13,271 bases of DNA from Nanobdellota archaeon (GTDB lineage: Archaea > Nanobdellota > Nanobdellia > Woesearchaeales > B3-WOES), in NCBI GenBank assembly GCA_023131705.1, contig JAGLZG010000124.1:1-13271 (forward strand), read 5' to 3'. The stretch's first letter is position 1. Every line of letters starts with the position of its first letter. The translations under genes were made by a program, and so were the position numbers. Under the pieces are notes generated by a model, which worked only from the letters and a program-made list of their open reading frames with translations, was not told the origin of the DNA and ran no database searches. Positions 1 to 5,939 of the stretch are shown piece after piece.

Positions 1-1
1 G

Positions 2-748
2 GGCATATTGGCGCAAAGGACAAACAGCGATATATGGTACAGCCTTACAGAGGTATTAGCGCCAAAGAAAAAAAGATTAGGGCTGTATCTTAAATTTCTT
101 GACTATGCATTTAAGAATAATGCAAAAAAGGTAAATGCAGAATTTACAGATGAATTTAAAGATATACTCTCAAATGATAAAAGATTTTCTAAAAAATACA
201 GGATACTTCCTAACGAAACACTGTACTGGCCTGTATTTGAAATGAAAAAATGGGACGGCCATAAACTAGAGGGAAAGGAATGGAAAAAAATGAGAAATAT
301 TATCAACAGGCTAAAAAATAAAAACAAGATAGAGATCAGGGATGCCGGTGAATTTTCAAAACAAGAGCTTGATAACATCATTAAGGAATGGGTAAAAAAA
401 AGAAAATGTCCTGACAAGGCCCACCCTTATTCCTACTATAATTCTATTAAAAACAATTTTGAGGGTTATGATTTTGCAAGAGTTTTAAGCGTGAACAATA
501 AGCCCTGCGCAATAACTGCCGGCTGGAAATACGGAAAAAACAAGTATTATTCTGAGATGGGAATCCTGAATTATAAATACGAGGGGTTAGGAGAGCTGTC
601 TAACTGGGATGACCTTGTTTTTCTGAAGAAAAAGGGCTTTAGCATGGTTGATTTTGGCGGAAGCGACAAGGCGTTGTTAAAATTTAAGATGAAGTTCAGG
701 CCGCACCATATCTATAAGACAAATATATTCTATATACATAAAAAATGA
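2..748 (+). CDS. DUF2156-like / FemAB-GNAT-fold acyltransferase (5'-partial)
   Basis: The frame is open from the first base, so the gene is cut by the window edge. A TTG at position 8 is a possible start but an unlikely one. The C-terminal half resembles DUF2156 (the phosphatidylglycerol lysyltransferase C-terminal domain, a GNAT/FemAB fold): a W-P-V-F-E-M strand, a basic helix (KMRNIINRLKNK), a central beta region, and the typical ending in which a G-F-S-M-V-D-F-G-G-S motif is followed by L-L-K-F-K-M-K-F. Family members transfer acyl or aminoacyl groups; the substrate here cannot be told from sequence. Full-length members are usually about 290-310 residues, so some 45-60 N-terminal residues may be missing. 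Its stop overlaps the next ATG by 4 nt (ATGA), so the two acyltransferase-like genes are translationally coupled and probably act in one pathway, perhaps on a cell-surface or glycan substrate (inference). Confidence 0.7.
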   Translation, partial: GILAQRTNSDIWYSLTEVLAPKKKRLGLYLKFLDYAFKNNAKKVNAEFTDEFKDILSNDKRFSKKYRILPNETLYWPVFEMKKWDGHKLEGKEWKKMRNIINRLKNKNKIEIRDAGEFSKQELDNIIKEWVKKRKCPDKAHPYSYYNSIKNNFEGYDFARVLSVNNKPCAITAGWKYGKNKYYSEMGILNYKYEGLGELSNWDDLVFLKKKGFSMVDFGGSDKALLKFKMKFRPHHIYKTNIFYIHKK

Positions 749-1623
749 GATTTGAAACAGTTAAAGATATTAAAACATGCGAGCAGTTATGGAATTCTTT
801 TTCTCCCGATAAAAAGCTGTTTGATCTGTGGGAATATCGTTTTTGTTTTTTTAATGAAAATTATGAGCCTTATTTTATTGTTGGTTATGAAAATAAAGAG
901 ATGATTGGAATATTGCCCCTATGGTATGAAAAAAAGGATGAAACCTACTCTTTTTTTGGAGGAGAATTTCCAGAAGAAAACAGCTTTTTTGTAAAAGATA
1001 AATCAAAGATAAAAGATTTTCTTGAGTTCACTCCAGAGGATTCATTTATTTTTTATATTTTAGAATCTGAAAAACAATATTTTGATTTTGAGGAGTGCAG
1101 TAAAACATATTTCCTGGATATGAGGAAATACAATAACGAGCTGGGTGCATATATATCATCTTTTGACAAAAAGCACAGAAAAAATCTGAAATATGACTTA
1201 AAGCAGCTGGAAAAACTAAATTATGAGATAAATTTCAATAAACTTGAAGATTTCAACAGGATGGTAGAGCTTAATATAAAGAAATTTGGAGAAGAATCAA
1301 ATTATAATGATAAAAATTTTGTTGATTCCATAAAAAAGATGATAGAAATCGCTTATTCACAAAAAAAACTTAATATGATAAGCATTAAAATAAATGAAAA
1401 AACAGAAGCAGTTGAATTTGCAATCATTCATGACAATATCTATAATGTCCTTGGAGGGGGAAGAAACATAGAGATTGATAACATAGGAAAGCTGATGGTA
1501 GTTGAGCATATAAAATCTGCATTAAAAAATAACACACCCATATTAAACTTCTGCACATCATCAGAAAGATGGAAGAAGAACTGGCACTTTGATTATGAAA
1601 TGCTGTATAAGTTTGAGAAATAA
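745..1623 (+). CDS. GNAT-fold acetyltransferase of the CelD/BcsL (Acetyltransf_6) type
   Basis: A 292-residue protein. Its N-terminal part (residues 1-125) matches the first GNAT-like half of CelD/BcsL or FemAB-type enzymes (E-x-W..F-F-N-E-N-Y-E-P-Y-F-I-V-G-Y-E). The second half begins with a K-K-H-R-K-N-L-K helix at about 142-149, the basic segment that opens the Acetyltransf_6 domain. It continues through a beta region (residues 211-240, ending in G-G-G-R) and ends in the characteristic N-F-C-T-S-S-E-R-W-K-K-N-W segment (268-280). Such proteins acylate sugars or polysaccharide precursors in bacteria and archaea; no substrate can be named here. It starts on an ATGA overlap with the upstream DUF2156-like gene, which marks a two-gene operon. 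No signal peptide or membrane segment is visible, so it is probably cytoplasmic. Confidence 0.72.
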   Translation: MRFETVKDIKTCEQLWNSFSPDKKLFDLWEYRFCFFNENYEPYFIVGYENKEMIGILPLWYEKKDETYSFFGGEFPEENSFFVKDKSKIKDFLEFTPEDSFIFYILESEKQYFDFEECSKTYFLDMRKYNNELGAYISSFDKKHRKNLKYDLKQLEKLNYEINFNKLEDFNRMVELNIKKFGEESNYNDKNFVDSIKKMIEIAYSQKKLNMISIKINEKTEAVEFAIIHDNIYNVLGGGRNIEIDNIGKLMVVEHIKSALKNNTPILNFCTSSERWKKNWHFDYEMLYKFEK

Positions 1624-1685
1624 GTTCGAGTATGGGGTAAAGAGTTGTGATAGCGGAATGTTTTTAAAGATTAACGTAATTCTAT

Positions 1686-1695
1686 CTTATATAAG
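1686..1695 (+). promoter_or_regulatory. Candidate TATA box for the shikimate dehydrogenase-like gene
   Basis: The palindromic decamer CTTATATAAG is centred about 43 nt before the ATG at 1733, so a transcript would start near 1717. Immediately downstream, GAGGT (1695-1699) and ACCTC (1704-1708) form a perfect 5-bp inverted repeat with a GTAA spacer, which could be an operator half-site pair. A second AT-rich stretch near 1662-1670 is an alternative TATA. Confidence 0.4.
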
Positions 1696-1732
1696 AGGTG
1701 TAAACCTCAGAATTATTTCTGAGATTGTTAAA

Positions 1733-2731
1733 ATGCTCGAAGCACAAATTAGAAAGTTGATTGAAGAAAGTAAACATCATGTAGTTACAGGTTTAATAGG
1801 AGAAAATCCCACAACATATAGCAAGTCACGTATTATGTGGAATGTTGTATTTATATATCATGGTATTGATTCAGAATATATACCTTTTGATGTTGCTTCT
1901 GATAAGTTAGAAGGGGTTCTTGATTTATTGTTAAATTATTCTAAACTTTTAGGATTTAATATTACAAACCCTTATAAAGAACGAACAGCACAACACCCTT
2001 CTATATTAGTTGATGATTTAGCAAGGGTTATTGGAGGGGTGAATACAGTTCATAAATTTGAAGATAATATTCAAGGACATTCAACAGATGGTTATGGAGC
2101 AATTAGGTCTATACAAGGGCAAAGTGGAGAGGATGTTATTTCAGGAAATAACATTATGGTTCTTGGTGCTGGTGGTTCAGGATCCGCAATAGCATTAGCC
2201 TGTGCGGAAGAAGGGGGAGCAGTTAGGGTTGCAAACAGAACCTTTGAGAAAGCAAGAGATCTTTCAGAAAGAGCTGAACAATATGGCAAAAAAATCTTCC
2301 CTTTAAGTCTCTATTCTGAAAAGACAGGATATTCTGAGGAATTTATGAAGTCTCTTAAAGAAACTGACATAGTAATAAATACTCTTCCCACAGAAAAAAA
2401 GACAGGAAGGCCACTTTTTATGGGAGAGGAACTATCTGGAAAAGAAAAAATTTGTATGGATATAGTCTATGGGCATCGGAGTCATTTCCTTGAGACAGCT
2501 AGAAAGAATGGTCATTTGTGTATAGATGGGAGGTGGATGCTTTTACATCAAGCGGTAAAAGCTTTTGAATATATTTATCAATCTGAAATTCATAAAAAAG
2601 GTTTATCCACAAAAGAGATAACTGGTCCTATGAGGTATGCTATTACACATTTTGAGTTTGACACACCAAATGAATTAATTGAAAGAAGGATAAATGATGC
2701 AAGGGGAGAAATAGAATCTAGTTTAGATTAA
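1733..2731 (+). CDS. Shikimate dehydrogenase (AroE) family protein
   Basis: A 332-residue AroE homologue. AroE reduces 3-dehydroshikimate to shikimate with NADPH. Family marks are all in order: N-P-T-T-Y-S-K-S (25-32), matching the substrate-binding serines of E. coli N-P-I-A-H-S-K-S; G-F-N-I-T-N-P-Y-K (74-82) with the catalytic Lys at 82; N104 in G-V-N-T-V; S-T-D-G (117-120) with the catalytic Asp 119; the Rossmann loop G-A-G-G-S-G-S (145-151); N-R-T (168-170), which suggests NADP; and Q273 in L-L-H-Q-A. Deviations are H to Y before S-K-S, P to R after it, and N to S before T-D-G. The open frame runs back to 1589 inside the previous gene; I chose ATG 1733 because the AroE fold begins just after it and a TATA box lies between. 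No other shikimate-pathway gene is visible, so a quinate/shikimate-type paralogue with a different substrate is possible. Confidence 0.82.
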   Translation: MLEAQIRKLIEESKHHVVTGLIGENPTTYSKSRIMWNVVFIYHGIDSEYIPFDVASDKLEGVLDLLLNYSKLLGFNITNPYKERTAQHPSILVDDLARVIGGVNTVHKFEDNIQGHSTDGYGAIRSIQGQSGEDVISGNNIMVLGAGGSGSAIALACAEEGGAVRVANRTFEKARDLSERAEQYGKKIFPLSLYSEKTGYSEEFMKSLKETDIVINTLPTEKKTGRPLFMGEELSGKEKICMDIVYGHRSHFLETARKNGHLCIDGRWMLLHQAVKAFEYIYQSEIHKKGLSTKEITGPMRYAITHFEFDTPNELIERRINDARGEIESSLD

Positions 2732-2738
2732 GATTTTT

Positions 2739-2809
2739 CTCACACGAACGAAATGAGCATAAGGTGGGGGTTCTCGCTTAGTTTTTTAGAAACTCACCAT
2801 TGCCAAGGC
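2739..2809. other. Structured convergent intergenic element (possible bidirectional terminator or ncRNA)
   Basis: The gap between the converging AroE-like and sigma-4 genes is more GC-rich than its surroundings. It can fold into a hairpin: GCA (2757-2759) with TGC (2801-2803), GGTGGG (2763-2768) with CTCACC (2793-2798, one G-U), and TTCT (2771-2774) with AGAA (2788-2791) around a loop containing a T6 run. Flanking mini-repeats are CTCA/TGAG (2739-2742, 2754-2757) and GCC-AA-GGC (2802-2809). It matches no RNA family I know. A shared terminator for both genes is the simplest reading. Confidence 0.35.
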
Positions 2810-2817
2810 GGAAAGTT

Positions 2818-3909
2818 TTAAGCTTTCATACCAAAACTAAGCCCAATCTCTTCTAAGATTTTTTTTATCTCTGCTAAAGATTTTTTACCAAAATTTCTAT
2901 ATTTTAACATATGCCTTTCTTGTGTCTGAACAAGGTCTTTTATTGTTTTTATATTTGCAGCCCTAATACAGTTTCTTGAACGGACTGGAAATTCTAATTC
3001 ATCAATAGGCATTGATAATCTTTCCTTTAAGCCAATATTTCTTAAACTAGCTGAATCTTTATCAAATTGTGAAACCAAATGATTTAATTTATCCTCGAGG
3101 CCCTTTTTCTTTAAATATCCTTCTTCTGGTGCTTTTGAATAATCTAAGTATTTTAAATAAATATCTTTTAGTCCTGTTATTCTTCTACTTCTTGGAGGAT
3201 ATCTAAGTTTTCTTAAAGCTTTACTTTCTGTTTGTCTAGCATTTTCCGTAGTTCTATTAAACATTGCTCCAATTTCTTCAAGAGTTCTACGTTCTTCTCC
3301 GATTCCAAAATGACACCTAAGAGTTGTTCTCTCTCTTTCAGTCAATGTAGCAAGTACTTTATCAAATCTTTCTTTTATTTCCTCTGGAAGTGAATAATAC
3401 TCACTATTTAATCTTTTAATCAATCTTTTTTGAAGTTTAGATTGATATTCATATTTTGAAATATTATGTGAAGGATTAGTTTTAATATAATCTAAGAATT
3501 CATTTAATGCTATTTTTTCTACTTCTTTTTCTGAAATTTCTCTTTTTTTAGGAAATTTATCTTGAAAAAAAGTAATAGAATTGTATAATTTAGGATAACC
3601 ATCCAACGGCCTAAAGTCAGATAAATCTAAATCACACTTAATCGCTCTTTTAACCATAGGCTTGTATATTCTTTCAACAATCATATTTTTTACAAAATCA
3701 TCAGAGGTTTTTAGATATGTGTTGTTAGCATCAAGAAGACGTTTTTCATAATTTTTAATATATTTTACACCTAACTTTCTTTTTAAATTGAACATTATAG
3801 ATCTACATACGTCAAACTCTTTTCCCAAATATGAATCATCAATAAATCTGCCTAAAACAGATATATACCCTTTTTGCTGTTCTGAAAATTTTATTTTAGG
3901 TCCTCTCAT
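2818..3909 (-). CDS. Sigma-70 region 4 / RNA polymerase alpha-CTD fusion protein
   Basis: A 363-residue protein in three parts. Residues 1-180 are unrecognised, basic and helical; they show no sigma region 2 or 3. Residues about 187-244 are a clear sigma-70 region 4: L-T-E-R-E-R-T-T-L-R, F-G-I-G-E, then a helix-turn-helix (T-L-E-E-I-G-A-M-F through A-L-R-K-L-R, 209-236) and P-P-R-S-R-R. Residues about 299-362 are a bacterial RNA polymerase alpha C-terminal domain: E-L-E-F-P-V-R-S-R-N-C (304-314), D-L-V-Q, and N-F-G-K-K-S-L-A-E-I (339-348), ending in G-L-S-F-G-M. Residues matching E. coli alpha R265, N268, G296, K298 and S299 are R310, N313, G341, K343 and S344. Archaeal RNA polymerase uses neither part, so this is probably a DNA-binding regulator of bacterial origin. 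It is divergent from the JAMM-like gene. Domain calls are firm; the role is inference. Confidence 0.88.
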   Translation of the reverse strand: MRGPKIKFSEQQKGYISVLGRFIDDSYLGKEFDVCRSIMFNLKRKLGVKYIKNYEKRLLDANNTYLKTSDDFVKNMIVERIYKPMVKRAIKCDLDLSDFRPLDGYPKLYNSITFFQDKFPKKREISEKEVEKIALNEFLDYIKTNPSHNISKYEYQSKLQKRLIKRLNSEYYSLPEEIKERFDKVLATLTERERTTLRCHFGIGEERRTLEEIGAMFNRTTENARQTESKALRKLRYPPRSRRITGLKDIYLKYLDYSKAPEEGYLKKKGLEDKLNHLVSQFDKDSASLRNIGLKERLSMPIDELEFPVRSRNCIRAANIKTIKDLVQTQERHMLKYRNFGKKSLAEIKKILEEIGLSFGMKA

Positions 3910-3939
3910 TTTGGATTATGTATTCGTAATAAGAAACAG

Positions 3940-3953
3940 TATTTAAACCTTTT
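3940..3953 (-). promoter_or_regulatory. BRE/TATA promoter of the sigma-4/alpha-CTD gene
   Basis: On the minus strand AAAAGG precedes TTTAAATA (3940-3947), a good BRE plus TATA pair. Its centre is about 34 nt from the ATG at 3909, so the predicted leader is only about 8 nt. It is an archaeal, not a sigma-type, promoter, which suggests the gene is adapted to its host. Confidence 0.55.
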
Positions 3954-3983
3954 GGTTTTATTATCTTGTAAGTAGTAACAATA

Positions 3984-3997
3984 GAAAGATTTATAAA
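3984..3997 (+). promoter_or_regulatory. BRE/TATA promoter for the mini-ORF and JAMM-like gene
   Basis: GAAAGA followed by TTTATAAA (3990-3997) is a near-ideal archaeal BRE/TATA. The centre lies 27 nt before the ATG at 4021, which predicts transcription starting at or one base before that ATG. The JAMM-like gene would then have a leader of about 92 nt. This promoter is back-to-back with that of the sigma-4/alpha-CTD gene. Confidence 0.6.
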
Positions 3998-4020
3998 GTT
4001 GCTTTCAGTTATTACTTTTA

Positions 4021-4083
4021 ATGAAACTTGAAAAAATAAAAGAAATGAGGGAAAGATTACATACTCCAGCTAAAAAAATATAG
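4021..4083 (+). CDS. Leaderless mini-ORF (20 codons) upstream of the JAMM-like gene
   Basis: The ATG lies exactly where the TATA box at 3990-3997 predicts transcription to begin. The frame encodes a 20-residue basic peptide (starts MKLEKIKEMRER, ends TPAKKI). It stops at TAG just after a run of seven A (4073-4079). A +1 shift or loss of one A at this run continues the frame through Y-R-E-G-R-I-V-R-Y-E-I to a TGA at 4133-4135, giving 37 residues and overlapping the start of the next gene by 23 nt. A -1 shift ends at a TAA (4110-4112) that abuts the next ATG. It could be a leader peptide, a slippage-expressed small protein, a gene broken by a homopolymer indel, or chance. Confidence 0.35.
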   Translation: MKLEKIKEMRERLHTPAKKI

Positions 4084-4112
4084 AGAAGGTAGAATTGTTA
4101 GGTATGAGATAA

Positions 4113-4928
4113 ATGAACAAAAAACAAGCATGTGAAATGAAACCAAAAACCAACTCTAAAACTGGTAAAGTGATTGATTCAGAATACATTAGCGGGAGCT
4201 TTCTTTATGATTACTTTTCATCACAGGAATTTATCCGTCAATTGGTTGAAGCAACTACCAAGACAAGAGATACAGGAAGGGAGCACGGATTTGTTACGCA
4301 AAGACTTTTTAAACAGAGAATAATAACCTTACCGATTACTGAAGGTACTGAATCAGAGATAGACCTTAGCGATTCATACTCACATGCTACGGTGACTAGG
4401 AATGATTATCAACTATTGGACTTGCACTGCCACCATATTAATTGTTTACCCACTCCTAATGATCTATTAAGTACATTGCAAGGACGAATATTTGCTAAGG
4501 TGTGTGGATGGAATGTAAAATTAATAAGTTCTGTTGGGTGTGGTGTTAATGGTAGAGACGATTTGATCGCATTAGCGCTTTATCAACAAAAAGATTCCGA
4601 TGAATCAATAGAGTATATCTTGAAACGAATGCACAAAGATTGTATTAGGAAAAGAGATGCTGGGGAAAAACTAGGCGATGAAGAATTTGAAGAACTTTAT
4701 CACAGAATTATATTACCCCATTATAATATAGGAATTGCGATATATTCTAGAGAAAGTGACCAATGGGAACTAATGAGAAAAGCTGCAAATTCATATTATA
4801 TACCTAATTTTAATACAACAATTGACGAACTGTTATCAAAATTTGCTTTTCAGGCAGAAAAAATTCCGATTGATCCTTCTCTTAAACATTTAGATATATA
4901 CTCAAAGGAAGATTTGATAAATTCATAA
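4113..4928 (+). CDS. JAMM/MPN-like (JAB) putative metalloprotease
   Basis: A 271-residue protein. Residues 103-117 (L-D-L-H-C-H-H-I-N-C-L-P-T-P-N-D) resemble the JAMM zinc motif H-x-H-x(7)-S/T-x(2)-D. Here it reads H105-x-H107-x(6)-T114-x(2)-D117, one residue short. The following L-L-S-T-L and the strand K-L-I-S-S-V-G (136-142) fit the JAB fold, as does E57 in R-E-H-G-F as the candidate catalytic glutamate upstream. JAMM enzymes cleave isopeptide bonds to ubiquitin-like proteins or process other proteins. No ubiquitin-like or E1-like gene is visible nearby. The C-terminal part (160-271) is unrecognised. AGGT at 4100-4103 is a weak ribosome site for ATG 4113; the in-frame ATG at 4137 is an alternative. 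There is no signal peptide. The fold call is moderate and activity is unproven. Confidence 0.5.
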   Translation: MNKKQACEMKPKTNSKTGKVIDSEYISGSFLYDYFSSQEFIRQLVEATTKTRDTGREHGFVTQRLFKQRIITLPITEGTESEIDLSDSYSHATVTRNDYQLLDLHCHHINCLPTPNDLLSTLQGRIFAKVCGWNVKLISSVGCGVNGRDDLIALALYQQKDSDESIEYILKRMHKDCIRKRDAGEKLGDEEFEELYHRIILPHYNIGIAIYSRESDQWELMRKAANSYYIPNFNTTIDELLSKFAFQAEKIPIDPSLKHLDIYSKEDLINS

Positions 4929-4937
4929 AATCTTTAG

Positions 4938-4944
4938 TTTTTTT
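4938..4944 (+). terminator. Candidate T-rich terminator after the JAMM-like gene
   Basis: A T7 run begins about 10 nt after the stop codon with no strong stem before it. Archaeal termination often relies on U-runs alone. A new promoter follows about 25 nt later, so the next gene is separately transcribed. Confidence 0.35.
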
Positions 4945-4970
4945 GAGTTGGCGGACGAACGAAAAAAAAG

Positions 4971-4984
4971 AAAAACTTATAAAT
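4971..4984 (+). promoter_or_regulatory. BRE/TATA promoter of the gene at 5050
   Basis: AAAAAC followed by TTATAAAT (4977-4984) predicts a transcript starting near 5007-5008. That is 42-43 nt before the ATG, so this gene, unlike several others here, has a true 5' leader. Confidence 0.55.
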
Positions 4985-5008
4985 CCTAAAGTAATGCCAA
5001 TCATAAAA

Positions 5009-5041
5009 GGAGTGTAAAGTGCTCCAGAGAGTTCTGGGGGG
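5009..5041 (+). promoter_or_regulatory. Leader with alternative hairpins covering the ribosome site
   Basis: GGAG (5009-5012) can pair with CTCC (5022-5025). Alternatively CCAGA (5024-5028) pairs with TCTGG (5033-5037), extendable by T5023-G5038 and C5022-G5039. The two stems share C5024-C5025 and exclude each other. The second buries part of the G6 run (5036-5041), the only Shine-Dalgarno-like element before the ATG at 5050. This layout could control translation; no known riboswitch is recognised. Confidence 0.35.
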
Positions 5042-5049
5042 AATTTAGA

Positions 5050-5808
5050 ATGAAACCAAAATATGAAAGGTTAGAAGAAATTGACCGTGAATTGGAAAAG
5101 AAATTAAGTAGATTTGTAGAGTTTACCCATTCATTAAACAATGAAGAGGTGGTTTCTAGTCCTGACCAATTCATGGATATTTGTGATAAATTAGGTATAG
5201 CAGTTGTGCTTCATTCTAATACTGCATATATGGGAAGGCATTCCTATACTGTCCTAAAAATTAAATCACAAGGTATAGAGTCCCTTGAGAACTACCCAGA
5301 TACAAGAAAGGCGGTTTTACTTCTGAAGTTCTATGATTCAATGGCAGGCATTGTAGAGATTCCTAGTGAGCTTAGCCAAGAAAAGAAAAATCCGTATTAT
5401 CCTTATGATTCTCAATATTACGATAATATGCCTGTGTTTGCAGAAGGAAAATTTATATTCCAGAACAAGGGTGGAATATTTCTGCCAAGTAGAAAACAGG
5501 ATATAATGGGTAAATACCTGCTATATCTATCTCCTGTACTTGAAAAAAGGCTACAATCAGAGCTAGATGGAGTTGACAATATTAGCTCTTTGGATTCCAG
5601 AGAAAAGATAGCTGGAATTTTGGAAAAATCATATAACTTACCAGCAATCCCAATAGGTCCTATACAAGATTTAAAAAAAGAAATGTATGAGTGCTTGACA
5701 TATAATCTATTTTACGCTCTCCATGCTAATTTGCGTCATCAAGTGTTTAAAGAAAGAATTGATAAAAATAAGGTGAATGAGTTTATTGTACCTGCACTTG
5801 TGGAGTAG
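5050..5808 (+). CDS. Hypothetical protein (252 aa), unrecognised
   Basis: I do not recognise a family. Visible features are an acidic/basic, probably coiled helix at residues 1-25 (Y-E-R-L-E-E-I-D-R-E-L-E-K-K-L), a strand-rich middle (residues 50-110, with V-V-L-H-S-N and A-V-L-L-L-K-F-Y), a Tyr-rich stretch near 117-128 (N-P-Y-Y-P-Y-D-S-Q-Y-Y), and a helical C-terminal third. There is no signal peptide, membrane segment or Cys cluster, so it is probably a soluble cytoplasmic protein. It has its own promoter and a leader with mutually exclusive hairpins at its G-rich ribosome site. It lies on the same strand as the JAMM-like gene and next to the SRP54 3' end. Its position suggests it belongs to the accessory block, but nothing shows a shared function. 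Confidence 0.7.
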   Translation: MKPKYERLEEIDRELEKKLSRFVEFTHSLNNEEVVSSPDQFMDICDKLGIAVVLHSNTAYMGRHSYTVLKIKSQGIESLENYPDTRKAVLLLKFYDSMAGIVEIPSELSQEKKNPYYPYDSQYYDNMPVFAEGKFIFQNKGGIFLPSRKQDIMGKYLLYLSPVLEKRLQSELDGVDNISSLDSREKIAGILEKSYNLPAIPIGPIQDLKKEMYECLTYNLFYALHANLRHQVFKERIDKNKVNEFIVPALVE

Positions 5809-5939
5809 ATTTTTTATTCATGTGAAACAGGAAAAATAAGCAAAGGCGAAAGAATAAATAAAGTATTCGGAAGATTATTATTGTTTAAATCTAGGAACTA
5901 TTTAATAAAAGAATAGCAACTATTAATCTACAATAACCC

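Noticed and set aside
2739..2817. A tRNA or tRNA fragment in the convergent gap (GGTTCTCGC looks like a T-arm)
   Set aside because: No acceptor stem, anticodon arm or T-loop consensus could be assembled around it.
2818..3909. Reading the fusion as a working bacterial sigma factor
   Set aside because: No region 2 or 3 is visible, and an archaeal polymerase would have no sigma-binding partner. A DNA-binding regulator is more likely.
2744..4964. ACGAACGAAA present at 2744-2753 and 4955-4964, each just after a gene of the accessory block
   Set aside because: A 10-base repeat is expected many times in a window of this size and the flanks do not match, so I do not treat it as an attachment site or element boundary.
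5809..5939. Gap between the 5050 gene and the srp54 3' end
   Set aside because: Only AT-rich sequence with a T6 run just after the stop; no small gene or strong hairpin found on either strand.
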